DNA of 64,000 nt from Achromobacter insolitus (GCF_002209555.1 NZ_NJIF01000003.1:682001-746000); one strand, 5' to 3'; counted from the first letter of the stretch, positions 33,977 to 43,397 are shown. Made by a program: numbers and translations. Notes: a model not told the origin generated them from the letters alone.

Positions 33977-35430
33977 TTGAACGGCCAAACCGGCGGGTGC
34001 GTGCCCGGCGGACTGGACGGACGAGTCCAGCGGGCCGGTGTTTCGGAGAACTGCGCGGCGTGGCGCAAGGCCACCAATTCGCCAAAGCCCGAGGGCTCGG
34101 TCTCCAGCAAACCCGCGAAACCAGGCATCGGACAAGCCAGCCCGCCCTCGACCCGGCCCAGATTGCGCAGCCAATGCGCGGTCTGAGCCAGCGACACGCG
34201 CACGTGCCAGCTGCCACCTTCCGTTGCCTGCCGCGCCAGCGCGGCCTGGGCGCCAAAAGCCATCAGGTAGCCGGACGCGTGATCCAGGATCTGCATGGGC
34301 ATAGGCTTGGGGTCGTCCTGGCCCGCGGCCTGCGCCTCGGCATGGTTGAAGCCCGTGGCGGTCTGCACCAAAGAGTCGAAGCCTCGGCGGCCCGCCCATG
34401 GGCCTTGCTCACCATAAGCCGACAATGACACATACACAATGCCAGGGCGAATGCGCGCGGCGTCCTGCGGACCAAAACCCAGCGCGGCCAGGCCGCCCGG
34501 ACGGTAGCCTTGCACGAACACATGCGCGCTGCGCAGCAGGTTGCCCAGCGCGATCCGGCCGTCAGCCGTGTCCAGATCAGCCAGTACCGACAGCTTGCCG
34601 CGGCTGGTGTCGATGATGTTGTCGATATTGGGCAGATGCGGGGAGTTGACCAGCATGACGTCGGCGCCGTATGCCGCCAGCGCCCGGCCGCAGACCGGCC
34701 CGGCAATGATGCGGGTCAGATCCAGCACCCGAATATCCTTGAGCGGCTTGGCCCCATGCCCGTACTTGGGCAAGGGCCGGGAGTCCGCCTCGCCAATACG
34801 CTCGATGGTCAGCAAGGGTTGCGCGGCCACAGCCATCGCCTGCGGGTGACGGTCCCACTCATCGAAGCTGCGCATGGCGGCCACCGGCAAGCCCGCATCG
34901 GCAGCCACCTGCTCGAAGTCCAAGGCCTTCCAGCGGCTCAAGGCGCGTTCGACCACCGCGCGGGTGGTGCCTTCGCCCGTGGGACAGCCCAGCAGCGCCA
35001 ACGCCCCATCGCGATGATGGGCGAAGTTGGCGTGTATGCGAACCCAACCGCCGTCGCCGCAGCGGTACAAGCCGGTAATGGGATCCCAGGGATTGGGCGT
35101 GACGCCGTTGATGGTGTAGTGGCTGCGGCATTCCTGGGCCGCATGCAACATGTCGACGCCGACCTGTTGGCGGGCACCGCCCCGCAAATGCCAGATTTCG
35201 GCCGCGGCCAGCGCGGCCGCAGCCATGCTGGCCTGCGCCGCCGTGCCGACGGCGAAGGAAGATGGGAGTACCGGATCGGCGCCAGTCAACACCACATGGT
35301 CCAGCGATTCATCCGGCAAATCGACCGAGCGCCAGAGCTTTTGCAAAACGTCGCGGGACGACTTGCCTGCAGGTGTGCGGCCCCTCAGAAAAGACGGGCG
35401 TAGGTCCATCAGATTTCCCATAGCGTTCAT
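33973..35430 (-). CDS. Atypical CaiB/BaiF (family III) CoA-transferase with permuted halves
   Basis: A 485-residue protein. Residues about 60-230 resemble the middle of a family III transferase, including QQVGVDMLHAAQ with the nucleophile-type Asp. Residues about 230-485 restart with the family N-terminus (IRVLDLTRIIAGPVCGRALA, AYGADVMLV) and run to a second middle segment, SWHVRVSLAQTAHWL, where the usual Asp is Arg. So a half-repeat precedes a second, Asp-less repeat. Normal members are about 400 residues in a single order. It may be a genuine two-domain type or a catalytically altered enzyme. Monocistronic; substrate unknown. Confidence 0.8.
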   Translation of the reverse strand: MNAMGNLMDLRPSFLRGRTPAGKSSRDVLQKLWRSVDLPDESLDHVVLTGADPVLPSSFAVGTAAQASMAAAALAAAEIWHLRGGARQQVGVDMLHAAQECRSHYTINGVTPNPWDPITGLYRCGDGGWVRIHANFAHHRDGALALLGCPTGEGTTRAVVERALSRWKALDFEQVAADAGLPVAAMRSFDEWDRHPQAMAVAAQPLLTIERIGEADSRPLPKYGHGAKPLKDIRVLDLTRIIAGPVCGRALAAYGADVMLVNSPHLPNIDNIIDTSRGKLSVLADLDTADGRIALGNLLRSAHVFVQGYRPGGLAALGFGPQDAARIRPGIVYVSLSAYGEQGPWAGRRGFDSLVQTATGFNHAEAQAAGQDDPKPMPMQILDHASGYLMAFGAQAALARQATEGGSWHVRVSLAQTAHWLRNLGRVEGGLACPMPGFAGLLETEPSGFGELVALRHAAQFSETPARWTRPSSPPGTHPPVWPFN

Positions 35431-35725
35431 CTTGCTCTAGTCGTTTATTTGAATTACATGGCGGGGCCCAGGCCGCGTCAATATGCGCGGCGCGCCAGCG
35501 TGTTTCATGGTTTGACCGCAAAGCGCCGCGATCCGGCCGCGCCGCGCGGATTCCCCTGTGGAGCCTGCCAGGCGAGCCCTTGTCGACAAGGACACATCTA
35601 CTCGTAGTTTTTACATCATCTTCCAAGCCCGGCCTGCCGGCGTGCCGCTCGCAGCGGGCCCAATATAGAATGCCTGCCTCACCGGCCCGCGCCTGGCGCG
35701 TGCCCCATCCCGCCCTGGATCGCCC

Positions 35726-37144
35726 ATGAATACGCTGCTCTGGCTGCGCACCGACTTGCGCGCGCATGACAATCCGGCTCTGGCCGCAGCCGCCGAGGGC
35801 GGCACCGTAACCGCCCTGTTCCTGGCCGCGCCCGGCCAATGGCGCCTGCATGGAGACTCCCCGGCCAAGGTGGACTTCTGGCTGCGCAACCTGCGCGAGC
35901 TTGCGCGGAACCTGGGCAAGCTGGGCATACCATTGCGGCTGCTGACCGTGCGCGACTGGAGCCAGGCGCCGGACGCACTGGCGGATTTCTGCCGGACCCA
36001 CGCCATCGGCCATGTGCATGCCAACGCCGAATGGGCCGTCAACGAACGCCGTCGCGACGGCGCCGTCGCCGACCGCCTGCAGGCCGAGGGAGTGAACTGG
36101 ACGCTGCACCATGGCGCCTCGCTCCTGCGGCCCGGCACGGTGCTTACCGGCAAGGGCGATTGCTATCGCGTCTATACGCCGTACGCCCGGGCCTGCCGCG
36201 AGCGGCTGCGCACCGCACCGCTACGGGCCGTGCCTGCCCCGCGCCCGCAAACCCCGCCGCCTTGGCCGGCGGACCCGCTGCCTGCGGGGTTTGAGGGTTT
36301 CGACACCCCAGCCGAGCCGATCCGCGCGCTGTGGCCCGCCGGCGAAGATGCGGCCAGCGAACGGCTGGAAGCGTTTGCCGATGGCGTCATCGATGCCTAC
36401 CAGGAAGAACGCGACTTTCCCTCTCTGCCCGCCACCAGCTGCCTCTCGCCCTATCTGGCTGCAGGCGTGTTGTCCCCCGGACAGGCGCTGCGCGCCGCGC
36501 TGGCCGCGAACCACGGCGAGGTGGAAGGCGGCAAACGCGGTGCGGCCACGTGGATCAATGAGCTCCTCTGGCGCGAGTTCTACCAGCATCTGCTGGCCGC
36601 CCACCCGGCCCTGTCCATGCACCAGCCCATGAAGCCGGAGACCGCCGCCGTACCCTGGCGAAATGCGCCTGACGACTTGCACGCGTGGCAACAAGGCCGT
36701 ACGGGTATCCCGATCGTGGACGCGGCCATGCGCCAATTGCTGGCGCTGGGCTGGATGCACAATCGCCTGCGCATGGTGACGGCCATGTTCCTGTCCAAGA
36801 ACCTGCTGCTCGACTGGCGCCTGGGCGAAGCCTGGTTCATGGCCCATCTGGTGGACGGCGACCTCGCCGCCAACAACGGCGGCTGGCAATGGAGCGCGTC
36901 CACGGGCGCGGACGCGGTGCCCTACTTCCGCATCTTCAATCCGCTGTCGCAGTCGCGCAAATTCGATCCAGACGGCGCGTTCCTGCGGGAATGGCTGCCG
37001 GAACTGGCACACCTGGACAACCGCGCCATCCACGATCCCAGTCCCATGGAGCGCGCGGCCGCCGGCTACCCGCATCCCATCGTCGACCTGGCGCAAAGCC
37101 GGCTGCGCGCGCTGGAAGCGTTCTCAGGGCTGCCGGCCGCCTGA
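35726..37144 (+). CDS. phrB: Deoxyribodipyrimidine photo-lyase
   Basis: A 472-residue class I CPD photolyase that repairs cyclobutane pyrimidine dimers with blue light. The N-terminal antenna Rossmann domain (LLWLRTDLRAHDNPALAAAA) is followed by the FAD-binding helical domain with INELLWREFYQHLL, GWMHNRLRMVTAMFLSKNLL and NNGGWQWSASTGADAVPYFR. FNPLSQSRKFDPDGAFLREW completes the signature. It is divergent from the CaiB-type gene across 295 bp in which I see no other gene. Full length, no anomaly. Confidence 0.96.
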   Translation: MNTLLWLRTDLRAHDNPALAAAAEGGTVTALFLAAPGQWRLHGDSPAKVDFWLRNLRELARNLGKLGIPLRLLTVRDWSQAPDALADFCRTHAIGHVHANAEWAVNERRRDGAVADRLQAEGVNWTLHHGASLLRPGTVLTGKGDCYRVYTPYARACRERLRTAPLRAVPAPRPQTPPPWPADPLPAGFEGFDTPAEPIRALWPAGEDAASERLEAFADGVIDAYQEERDFPSLPATSCLSPYLAAGVLSPGQALRAALAANHGEVEGGKRGAATWINELLWREFYQHLLAAHPALSMHQPMKPETAAVPWRNAPDDLHAWQQGRTGIPIVDAAMRQLLALGWMHNRLRMVTAMFLSKNLLLDWRLGEAWFMAHLVDGDLAANNGGWQWSASTGADAVPYFRIFNPLSQSRKFDPDGAFLREWLPELAHLDNRAIHDPSPMERAAAGYPHPIVDLAQSRLRALEAFSGLPAA

Positions 37145-37275
37145 GCGTTCCTTCCCTGCGCGCGTGGCAGCACCGGTATCGCCCGCCTTTGACGTAAGTC
37201 AACGCTGCCTGCGCCAGCGTCGCCGATGATCGGTCTGCAAATCCCACCAAACGCCGCTCGCAGGGACGACCCACC

Positions 37276-38235
37276 ATGCGCGACCATCCCCAGGTCCTGG
37301 ACCCGGAATACACGCTGCACGACGAACAGTGCCTAATCACCCGCACCGACGCGCGCGGACGCATCATCTATGCCAATCCAGCGTTCCTGGAGGTCAGCGG
37401 CTACACCCGTGAGGACCTGCTCGGCAACGGCCATGACACGATGCGCCATCCCGACATGCCGCTGGCCGCCTATGACGATCTGTGGCGCACCATACAGCAG
37501 GGACAGTCCTGGACGGGCGTCATCAAGAACCGGCGCAAACATGGCGGCCACTATTGGTCGCTGGCCAGCATCACCCCTGTCGTGGAGCGCGGCGTGACCG
37601 TCTGCTATGCCTGCGTGCGCGTCAAGCCGACGCGTGCCCAGATCGACGACGCGGACCGGGCCTACCGGCGCCTGCGCACCGGCATCACCCATGGATTGCG
37701 GCTCAGCGCGGGGCGGATTCGGCCGGCAGGCCTGTTGGCCCGCCTGCGTGATTGGCGGTCGGCGGGCATACGCGCGCGCATGCTGGCCTGGGCTGGCCTG
37801 GCGTCCGCGCTGTTCCTGGCCGCAGGCGGCATCGCGCTGCGTGGCATGGCCGCGGAAATGAATGCCGGGGAACTGGCCGTCGCGGTCGCCGCCCTGGCCG
37901 CAGGAGTGTTCGTAATCTTCGCGTCGGGCTGGGCGTATGCGCGCTCGCTATCAAGGTTGTTGGCCACGGCCACCGAGTTCACGCGGCAGATCGCGGCCGG
38001 CAACCTGGGCACGCCGCTGGCGCCGGGCAACCTGGTCGACGAGATCGGAGCACTACGGTTTTCGTTGGAAGCCACGCGCAGGAACCTGGTCGGCCTGGCG
38101 CGCGACGTACACAGCGGCATCGCGGACACAGCGGCGAATAACAGCGCGCTCTCTTCCGGTTCCAGCGATCTGCGCCATGCGATCGAGGTCTTCCGGATCA
38201 GGCGCGGGGCGCCGCGTCCTTATCCAGGCGCTTGA
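37276..38235 (+). CDS. Aer-like PAS-HAMP protein lacking the chemoreceptor signalling domain
   Basis: A 319-residue protein that begins like an aerotaxis receptor: PAS domain (residues about 20-120: ARGRIIYANPAFLEVSGYTR, RHPDMPLAAYDDLWRTI, HYWSLASITPVVERG), then two hydrophobic helices and a HAMP-like segment (RLLATATEFTRQIAAGNLGT). Where a chemoreceptor would continue for about 200 residues, there is only a short stretch to LRHAIEVFRI, which resembles the last residues of chemoreceptors, plus a GC-rich tail. It therefore looks like an internal in-frame deletion of the kinase-control module. It overlaps the convergent TPR gene by 38 bp. Confidence 0.75.
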   Translation: MRDHPQVLDPEYTLHDEQCLITRTDARGRIIYANPAFLEVSGYTREDLLGNGHDTMRHPDMPLAAYDDLWRTIQQGQSWTGVIKNRRKHGGHYWSLASITPVVERGVTVCYACVRVKPTRAQIDDADRAYRRLRTGITHGLRLSAGRIRPAGLLARLRDWRSAGIRARMLAWAGLASALFLAAGGIALRGMAAEMNAGELAVAVAALAAGVFVIFASGWAYARSLSRLLATATEFTRQIAAGNLGTPLAPGNLVDEIGALRFSLEATRRNLVGLARDVHSGIADTAANNSALSSGSSDLRHAIEVFRIRRGAPRPYPGA

Positions 38236-38530
38236 TGAACACCTGCAATTCTTTCACCACTTGCTGGTCGCCGCGGGCCTGCGCGGCCTGCAGGCCCGAT
38301 TCCCAGGCCGCCCGCGCGCCGTTCTTGTCGCCCTGGCCAAGACAGGCCTTGCCCAGCCACTTCCAGGCCACCGAATAGGCAGGATCGAACGCCAGCGCAG
38401 CGCGCAGGTGCGTCTCGGCCTCGCGAAAGCAGTCTTGCTCCGCATAGGCCTTGCCCAAGGAAAAACGCAGCAGCATGTTGTCCGTGCCCTTGGCCAGCAT
38501 TGCTTCCAGGCGTTCGATCATTCCTTCCAT
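38198..38530 (-). CDS. Small TPR protein
   Basis: A 110-residue tetratricopeptide-repeat protein: MLLRFSLGKAYAEQDCFREA, ETHLRAALAFDPAYSVAWKW, LGKACLGQGDKNGARAAWES make about two and a half TPR units. No signal peptide. TPR proteins bind peptide partners; no partner is evident. It overlaps the 3' end of the Aer-like gene in antisense orientation by 38 bp. Confidence 0.85.
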   Translation of the reverse strand: MEGMIERLEAMLAKGTDNMLLRFSLGKAYAEQDCFREAETHLRAALAFDPAYSVAWKWLGKACLGQGDKNGARAAWESGLQAAQARGDQQVVKELQVFIKRLDKDAAPRA

Positions 38531-38741
38531 CAGCGGCCTCCTTCAGGCGCATGACAATTTGCCAATGCCCACATGATAGGACGGCATCGTCACCGGCCAC
38601 GCAAAGGCCCCGCGACGCGCTGGAGAAAAACGGGAATTGGAAGACATCCGTTTCGCTTGGTTTCAAGGCGCAAGCCTGCGGAATTCGCGGGCGGCTATCC
38701 TGTCATACCTCGAGTTCGTCTCCGGAAGGTGCCGCTTCATC

Positions 38742-40274
38742 ATGCTCTTGCGCTCCCGCTTTCTCCGCGTCGTACCCTTGCTGCTCCTGCCCATGGCAGC
38801 CGGCGTGATGGCGCAGCCGGACCTCGACGCCAAGGTTCGCGACGCCGCGCTGGTCAATCGCATCACCTGGGGCGCCACGCCGGCCGAACTGGCCCGTATC
38901 CAGGAAATGGGCGCCGAGCGCTATCTGCAAGCACAACTGCATCCCGCCGCGGAAGGCAAGCTCCCGCCAGAGGTCCAGCAACGCATCGATGCCCTGACGA
39001 TCTCGCGCTACTCCGACGATGCCGCCCGCATCAAGCAACTCCAGCTGCGGCAAGAAGCAAGAAAGCTGCCTCAACCCGAACAGCTCAAGGCGCTGCAAGC
39101 TGCCCGCCGGTACTCGCTGCGGCGGGCGGCGGAAGTCAACGACCGCGCCGTCTGGCGGGCGCTGTACTCGCGCAACCAGTTGCAGGACCAGATGACCTGG
39201 TTCTGGATGAATCATTTCAATATCGACCTGCAAAAGAACGACGCGGGCATTTTTCTTTCGCAGTACGAGGACCGCGCGATTCGTCCGCACGCCTTGGGCA
39301 AGTTTCGGGACTTGCTGAAAGCCACGATGCGTTCGCCGGCCATGCTGATCTATCTGGACAACACGCAGAACGTTGCGGGCAAGATCAACGAAAACTACGC
39401 GCGCGAACTGATGGAGCTGCACACGCTCGGGATCGGCGGTGGTTACTCGCAAACCGATGTGCAGGAACTGGCCCGCATTCTCACCGGCATGGGCATCGCC
39501 GCCACGCGGGAACCTCCCAAAGTCCGGTCCGAATGGAAGGCGCAGCTCGTTCAGGAAGGCTTGTTCCTCTTCAATCCGGCGCGCCACGATCAGGGGGACA
39601 AGACTTTCCTGGGTCATCGCATCGCCGCCGCGGGCATTCGGGAAGTGGACGAAGCCGCCGACCTGCTCGCCCGCAGCCCGGCCACCGCCAAGCACGTCAG
39701 CGGCAAGCTGGCCACCTACTTCGTGGGGGACAATCCGCCGGCGTCGCTGGTCAACAAGATGAGCAAGGTTTTTCTTGCCACGGACGGCGATATCGCGGCC
39801 ACGCTGCAAGCGCTGTTCGCGTCGCCCGAGTTCGCCGCCTCGCTGAAAACCGGCGTATTCAAGGACCCGGTGCACTATGTCTATTCTTCCATGCGGCTCG
39901 CCTATGGCGACTTGCCGCCCATCCTGAATCCCAAGGTGGGTCTCGGCATGTTGAAGCTGCTCGGCCAGCCCTTGAATCAGCGCCTCACTCCGGATGGATA
40001 CCCAATGGGCAAATCGGATTGGTCCGGGTCCGGACAGATGTCCGTGCGCTTCGAAGTCGCCGGCTCGTTGATTGGCGCGCCCAAGGCTCTCTATCAGGAA
40101 GAAGATGAGCCGCTGGCCGATCCGCCACGCATCCCGAATCTTTTTAAAGCCAACGAAGGCAATGGCCTTTTCGCAAACCTGTCACCCGCCACGCGCGAAG
40201 CCATCACGCAAGCCAAATCGCCCAGGGACGCCAATCTGTATTTGCTGTCCTCGCCGGAATTCATGCGCCGCTGA
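38742..40274 (+). CDS. DUF1800-domain exported protein
   Basis: A 510-residue protein with an N-terminal signal sequence (MLLRSRFLRVVPLLLLPMAA, cut near VMA-QPD) and the DUF1800 core: NRITWGATPAELARIQEMG, MTWFWMNHFNIDL, ENYARELMELHTLGI, DVQELARILTGMGI and FVGDNPPASLVNKM. GGAAGG lies about 13 nt before ATG 38742. Its partner DUF1501 gene follows 35 bp downstream, as in many bacteria. No catalysed reaction is established for the pair. Exported as judged by signals. Confidence 0.88.
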   Translation: MLLRSRFLRVVPLLLLPMAAGVMAQPDLDAKVRDAALVNRITWGATPAELARIQEMGAERYLQAQLHPAAEGKLPPEVQQRIDALTISRYSDDAARIKQLQLRQEARKLPQPEQLKALQAARRYSLRRAAEVNDRAVWRALYSRNQLQDQMTWFWMNHFNIDLQKNDAGIFLSQYEDRAIRPHALGKFRDLLKATMRSPAMLIYLDNTQNVAGKINENYARELMELHTLGIGGGYSQTDVQELARILTGMGIAATREPPKVRSEWKAQLVQEGLFLFNPARHDQGDKTFLGHRIAAAGIREVDEAADLLARSPATAKHVSGKLATYFVGDNPPASLVNKMSKVFLATDGDIAATLQALFASPEFAASLKTGVFKDPVHYVYSSMRLAYGDLPPILNPKVGLGMLKLLGQPLNQRLTPDGYPMGKSDWSGSGQMSVRFEVAGSLIGAPKALYQEEDEPLADPPRIPNLFKANEGNGLFANLSPATREAITQAKSPRDANLYLLSSPEFMRR

Positions 40275-40309
40275 GATCAGCGGGCGCCGCCAAGATCAAG
40301 GAGACCTTC

Positions 40310-41506
40310 ATGGACCGCCGCCGCCTGCTGCAATTGATGGCCGCCGCCCCGTTGGTGCTGGGAGGCCACCGCCTGTACGCCGCTCCCGCCGCTTCCGGCA
40401 ACCGCCTGCTGGTCGTGTTCATGCGTGGGGCATACGACGCCACCAATCTGCTCGTGCCGGTCACGAGCGACTTCTACTATGAATCCAGGCCCAGTATCGC
40501 CATTGGCCGTCCTGGCGGCGGGCCGGGCTCAGCCCTGCCGCTGAGCGACGGCTGGGGCCTGCACCCCGCGCTGGGCGAAAGCCTGTTGCCGTTCTACGAA
40601 CGGCGCGAGCTTGCATTCGTGCCATTCGCCGGCACCGAGGACGCCAGCCGCAGCCATTTCGAAACCCAGAACGGCATCGAACTCGGCCAAGGCGCCGGCA
40701 AGGGCGGCAATTACCGCTCCGGTTTTCTTAACCGGCTGGTGGCTGCGCTGAATGCCGGCCGGGTCCAGCCCGCCGCATTCACCAGTGAAGTGCCGCAAAT
40801 CTTCCGAGGCGACGAGCGCGTGCCCAACGTCGACCTGATGGGCGCCGCTCGCAAATCGCGCCTGAGCGCGGATGACAACCGCATCATTGAATCCATGTAC
40901 CGGGACACGGACTTGCACGCTTCTGTCTCGGAAGGGCAACGCGTCATGGGCGCCGCCCGCGAGGAGATCGAGGCCGAAATGCAGGCAGCCAGCGGCAGCG
41001 CCGTGTCCCCGGACAAACTGGAGCAGGAAGTGCGGCGCATCGCGCGCTTCATGACCGACCGCTACAACCTGGGATTCGTCGACGTCGGCGGCTGGGACAC
41101 GCACGTCGGCCAGGGCGCCGCGAACGGCCCGCTGGCGAACCGCCTGGGCCAGCTTGGCCGCGCCTTGGCAGCCTACGCGGACGCCATGGGCCCGGCCTGG
41201 AAACAGACCACCGTGGTGGTCATCAGCGAGTTTGGCCGCACCTTCCGGGAAAATGGCAACAAGGGCACGGACCACGGCCATGGCACGGTGTATTGGGTCA
41301 TGGGCGGCAATGTGCGCGGCGGCCGCATTGCCGGCAGGCAAGTGGCGGTCAAGCGCGAAACGCTATTCCAGGACCGCGACTATCCCGTGCTGAACGAGTA
41401 CCGCGCCTTGTTCGCCGGCCTCTTCTCGCGGCTGTATGGCCTGGACAAGGCGCGTCTGGCGCAGGTGTTTCCCGGCATCTCGCCGGTGGACCTGAAGCTG
41501 GTCTAG
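40310..41506 (+). CDS. DUF1501-domain protein, probable Tat substrate
   Basis: A 398-residue protein of the DUF1501 (sulfatase/phosphatase-like fold) group. The N-terminus MDRRRLLQLMAAAPLVLGGH carries an Arg-Arg motif and short hydrophobic stretch, suggesting Tat export. Family sequences include VFMRGAYDATNLLVP, FETQNGIELGQG, NLGFVDVGGWDTHVGQG, VVISEFGRTFRENGN and GTDHGHGTVYWVMGG, which hold likely metal-ligand His/Asp residues. AAGGAG is 6 nt before ATG 40310. Partner of the DUF1800 gene upstream. Confidence 0.88.
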   Translation: MDRRRLLQLMAAAPLVLGGHRLYAAPAASGNRLLVVFMRGAYDATNLLVPVTSDFYYESRPSIAIGRPGGGPGSALPLSDGWGLHPALGESLLPFYERRELAFVPFAGTEDASRSHFETQNGIELGQGAGKGGNYRSGFLNRLVAALNAGRVQPAAFTSEVPQIFRGDERVPNVDLMGAARKSRLSADDNRIIESMYRDTDLHASVSEGQRVMGAAREEIEAEMQAASGSAVSPDKLEQEVRRIARFMTDRYNLGFVDVGGWDTHVGQGAANGPLANRLGQLGRALAAYADAMGPAWKQTTVVVISEFGRTFRENGNKGTDHGHGTVYWVMGGNVRGGRIAGRQVAVKRETLFQDRDYPVLNEYRALFAGLFSRLYGLDKARLAQVFPGISPVDLKLV

Positions 41507-41530
41507 CCCGCATCGCACCCCACTAAAACC

Positions 41531-41544
41531 AAGGGTATACCCTT
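41531..41544. promoter_or_regulatory. 14-bp perfect palindrome upstream of the MFS gene
   Basis: AAGGGTATACCCTT is its own reverse complement and lies 108 bp before the MFS start. Its core GGGTATACCC is operator-like. No regulator gene is adjacent, so the binder is unknown. Confidence 0.4.
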
Positions 41545-41652
41545 AATGTAAACAGGGATTTCCCCGCCCGACGGGGGCGCGCTGCCCTAGAATTCCGCCC
41601 TTGCCCATTCTTTGTTGCCGGGACTTTTCTTTTCGTCCCCGCCCACCTCCCC

Positions 41653-42855
41653 ATGCCCCTGCACCTCATCGCGCTGGCCGCCGCCGCTTTCGGCATCGGC
41701 ACCAGCGAGTTCGTCATCATGGGCCTGTTGCCCAACGTCGCCGACGACCTGCGGGTCAGCATCGACGTCGCGGGCCTGCTGATCACCGGTTACGCCATGG
41801 GCGTCGTGATCGGCGCGCCCATCATGGCAATCATCACCGCCCGGTTGCCGCGCAAAGCCACTCTCATCGGCCTGGCCAGTACTTTCGTGATCGGCAACCT
41901 GCTGTGCGCGCTGGCGCCGAACTATGGGCTGCTGATGGCCGCCCGCGTATTCACGGCGTTCTGCCACGGAGCCTTTTTCGGTCTGGGCGCCGTGGTCGCC
42001 GCCGATCTGGTGCCGCGCAACCAGCGCGCCAGCGCCATCGCGCTGATGTTCACCGGGCTGACGCTGGCCAATGTGCTGGGCGTGCCCCTGGGCACCGCAC
42101 TGGGCCAGGTGGCAGGATGGCGCTCGACGTTCTGGGTGGTCAGCGGAATCGGCCTCGTGGCCGTGGCCGCGCTCGCTGCCTGGCTGCCCTCGCGCATCCC
42201 CATGCAGCCCGGAAATATCCTGCGCGAATTCAAGGTGCTGCGGGACGCGCGCGTGGTCTGGCCCCTGGCCGCCAGCGTGCTGGCCTCCGCCGCCTTATTC
42301 TGCGTGCTGACCTATATTGCGCCGCTCTTGCGCGAAGTGACCGGCGTGTCCGAGCGCGGCGTCACCGGCGTGCTGCTGCTTTTCGGCGTGGCGCTCACCG
42401 TAGGCAGCACCCTGGGCGGCAAGCTAGGCGACCGCAACCTGGAGGTATCGCTGCGCCGAATCTTCATCGGCCTGCTGCTGGTGTTCCTGGCCCTGAGCCA
42501 GGCCGTGCACGCACTGGCGCCCATGCTCGTCACGACCTTTATTTGGGGCGTGCTGGGTTTTGCCGTGGTGCCGCTCCTGCAGACCCTGATCGTGGACCAG
42601 GCGGCCGACGCGCCCAACCTGGCGTCCACCCTGAACCAGGGCGCGTTCAACCTCGGCAACGCGGGCGGCGCATGGCTGGGCAGCGTGGCGCTGGGCCATG
42701 GCCTGCCGCTGACCGACCTGCCCTGGATGTCCGCAGGCATCACCGCCACCGTCCTGCTGTTGACCCTGTGGGGCACGCGCTACTACGGCCGCAGCGAGGG
42801 GGCTACACTCGCAGGACAAGCTGGCGCGCTGACGCCCTCGCGTTCCGAGACCTGA
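41653..42855 (+). CDS. MFS transporter, AraJ/drug-resistance type
   Basis: A 400-residue carrier with 12 predicted helices. ALAAAAFGIGTSEFVIMGLL and PNVADDLRVSIDVAGLLITG are typical of the DHA1 AraJ/YdhP/PbuE branch. ITARLPRKATLIGLA is the loop 2-3 motif. RVFTAFCHGAFFGLGAVVAA and ALTVGSTLGGKLGDR are also family-like. These export drugs, sugars or purines; substrate unknown. The start lies close to CACCTCCCC, with no strong Shine-Dalgarno. It precedes a glutathione peroxidase gene by 31 bp and may be co-transcribed. Confidence 0.88.
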   Translation: MPLHLIALAAAAFGIGTSEFVIMGLLPNVADDLRVSIDVAGLLITGYAMGVVIGAPIMAIITARLPRKATLIGLASTFVIGNLLCALAPNYGLLMAARVFTAFCHGAFFGLGAVVAADLVPRNQRASAIALMFTGLTLANVLGVPLGTALGQVAGWRSTFWVVSGIGLVAVAALAAWLPSRIPMQPGNILREFKVLRDARVVWPLAASVLASAALFCVLTYIAPLLREVTGVSERGVTGVLLLFGVALTVGSTLGGKLGDRNLEVSLRRIFIGLLLVFLALSQAVHALAPMLVTTFIWGVLGFAVVPLLQTLIVDQAADAPNLASTLNQGAFNLGNAGGAWLGSVALGHGLPLTDLPWMSAGITATVLLLTLWGTRYYGRSEGATLAGQAGALTPSRSET

Positions 42856-42886
42856 CCAGGGCCTGTTCACATAGGAAGGAGCCCGC

Positions 42887-43378
42887 ATGAGCACGATCTA
42901 CGATTTCTCCGCCCGCGCCATCGACGGCACGGAGCAATCCCTGGACACGTACCGCGGCCGCGTGCTGCTGATAGTGAACGTGGCGTCCAAATGCGGATTC
43001 ACGCCGCAGTACGCAGGCCTGGAAGAGCTATACCGCTCGCTCCATGACGATGGCTTCACCGTGCTGGGCTTTCCCTGCGACCAGTTCGGCCACCAGGAAC
43101 CCGGCGACGAAGCCGAGATACGCAAATTCTGCAGCACGCAATACGACATCACTTTTCCGCTCTACGCCAAGATCAACGTCAATGGCGATGACGCGCACCC
43201 ACTGTATCGCTGGCTCAAAGGCGAAAAGCCCGGTGTCTTCGGCACCGAAGGCATCAAGTGGAATTTCACCAAGTTCCTGGTCGGACGCGACGGCCGCGTC
43301 ATCAAGCGCTACGCGCCCACCGACACCCCTGCCGGCCTGAAGGACGACATCGAAAAGGCGCTGTCCGCGCCCGTCTGA
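42887..43378 (+). CDS. Glutathione peroxidase (Cys type, thioredoxin-dependent likely)
   Basis: A 163-residue GPx-family enzyme. The peroxidatic Cys is in VNVASKCGFTPQY, where selenoenzymes have Sec. LGFPCDQFGHQEPGDE and WNFTKFLVGRDGRVIKRYAP provide the Gln and Trp of the catalytic tetrad. It reduces hydroperoxides in the cytoplasm. AAGGAG is 6 nt upstream of ATG 42887. Convergent with the Lrp gene, 19 bp apart. Confidence 0.95.
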   Translation: MSTIYDFSARAIDGTEQSLDTYRGRVLLIVNVASKCGFTPQYAGLEELYRSLHDDGFTVLGFPCDQFGHQEPGDEAEIRKFCSTQYDITFPLYAKINVNGDDAHPLYRWLKGEKPGVFGTEGIKWNFTKFLVGRDGRVIKRYAPTDTPAGLKDDIEKALSAPV

Positions 43379-43397
43379 GCTCCCGCCCACGTACGCC

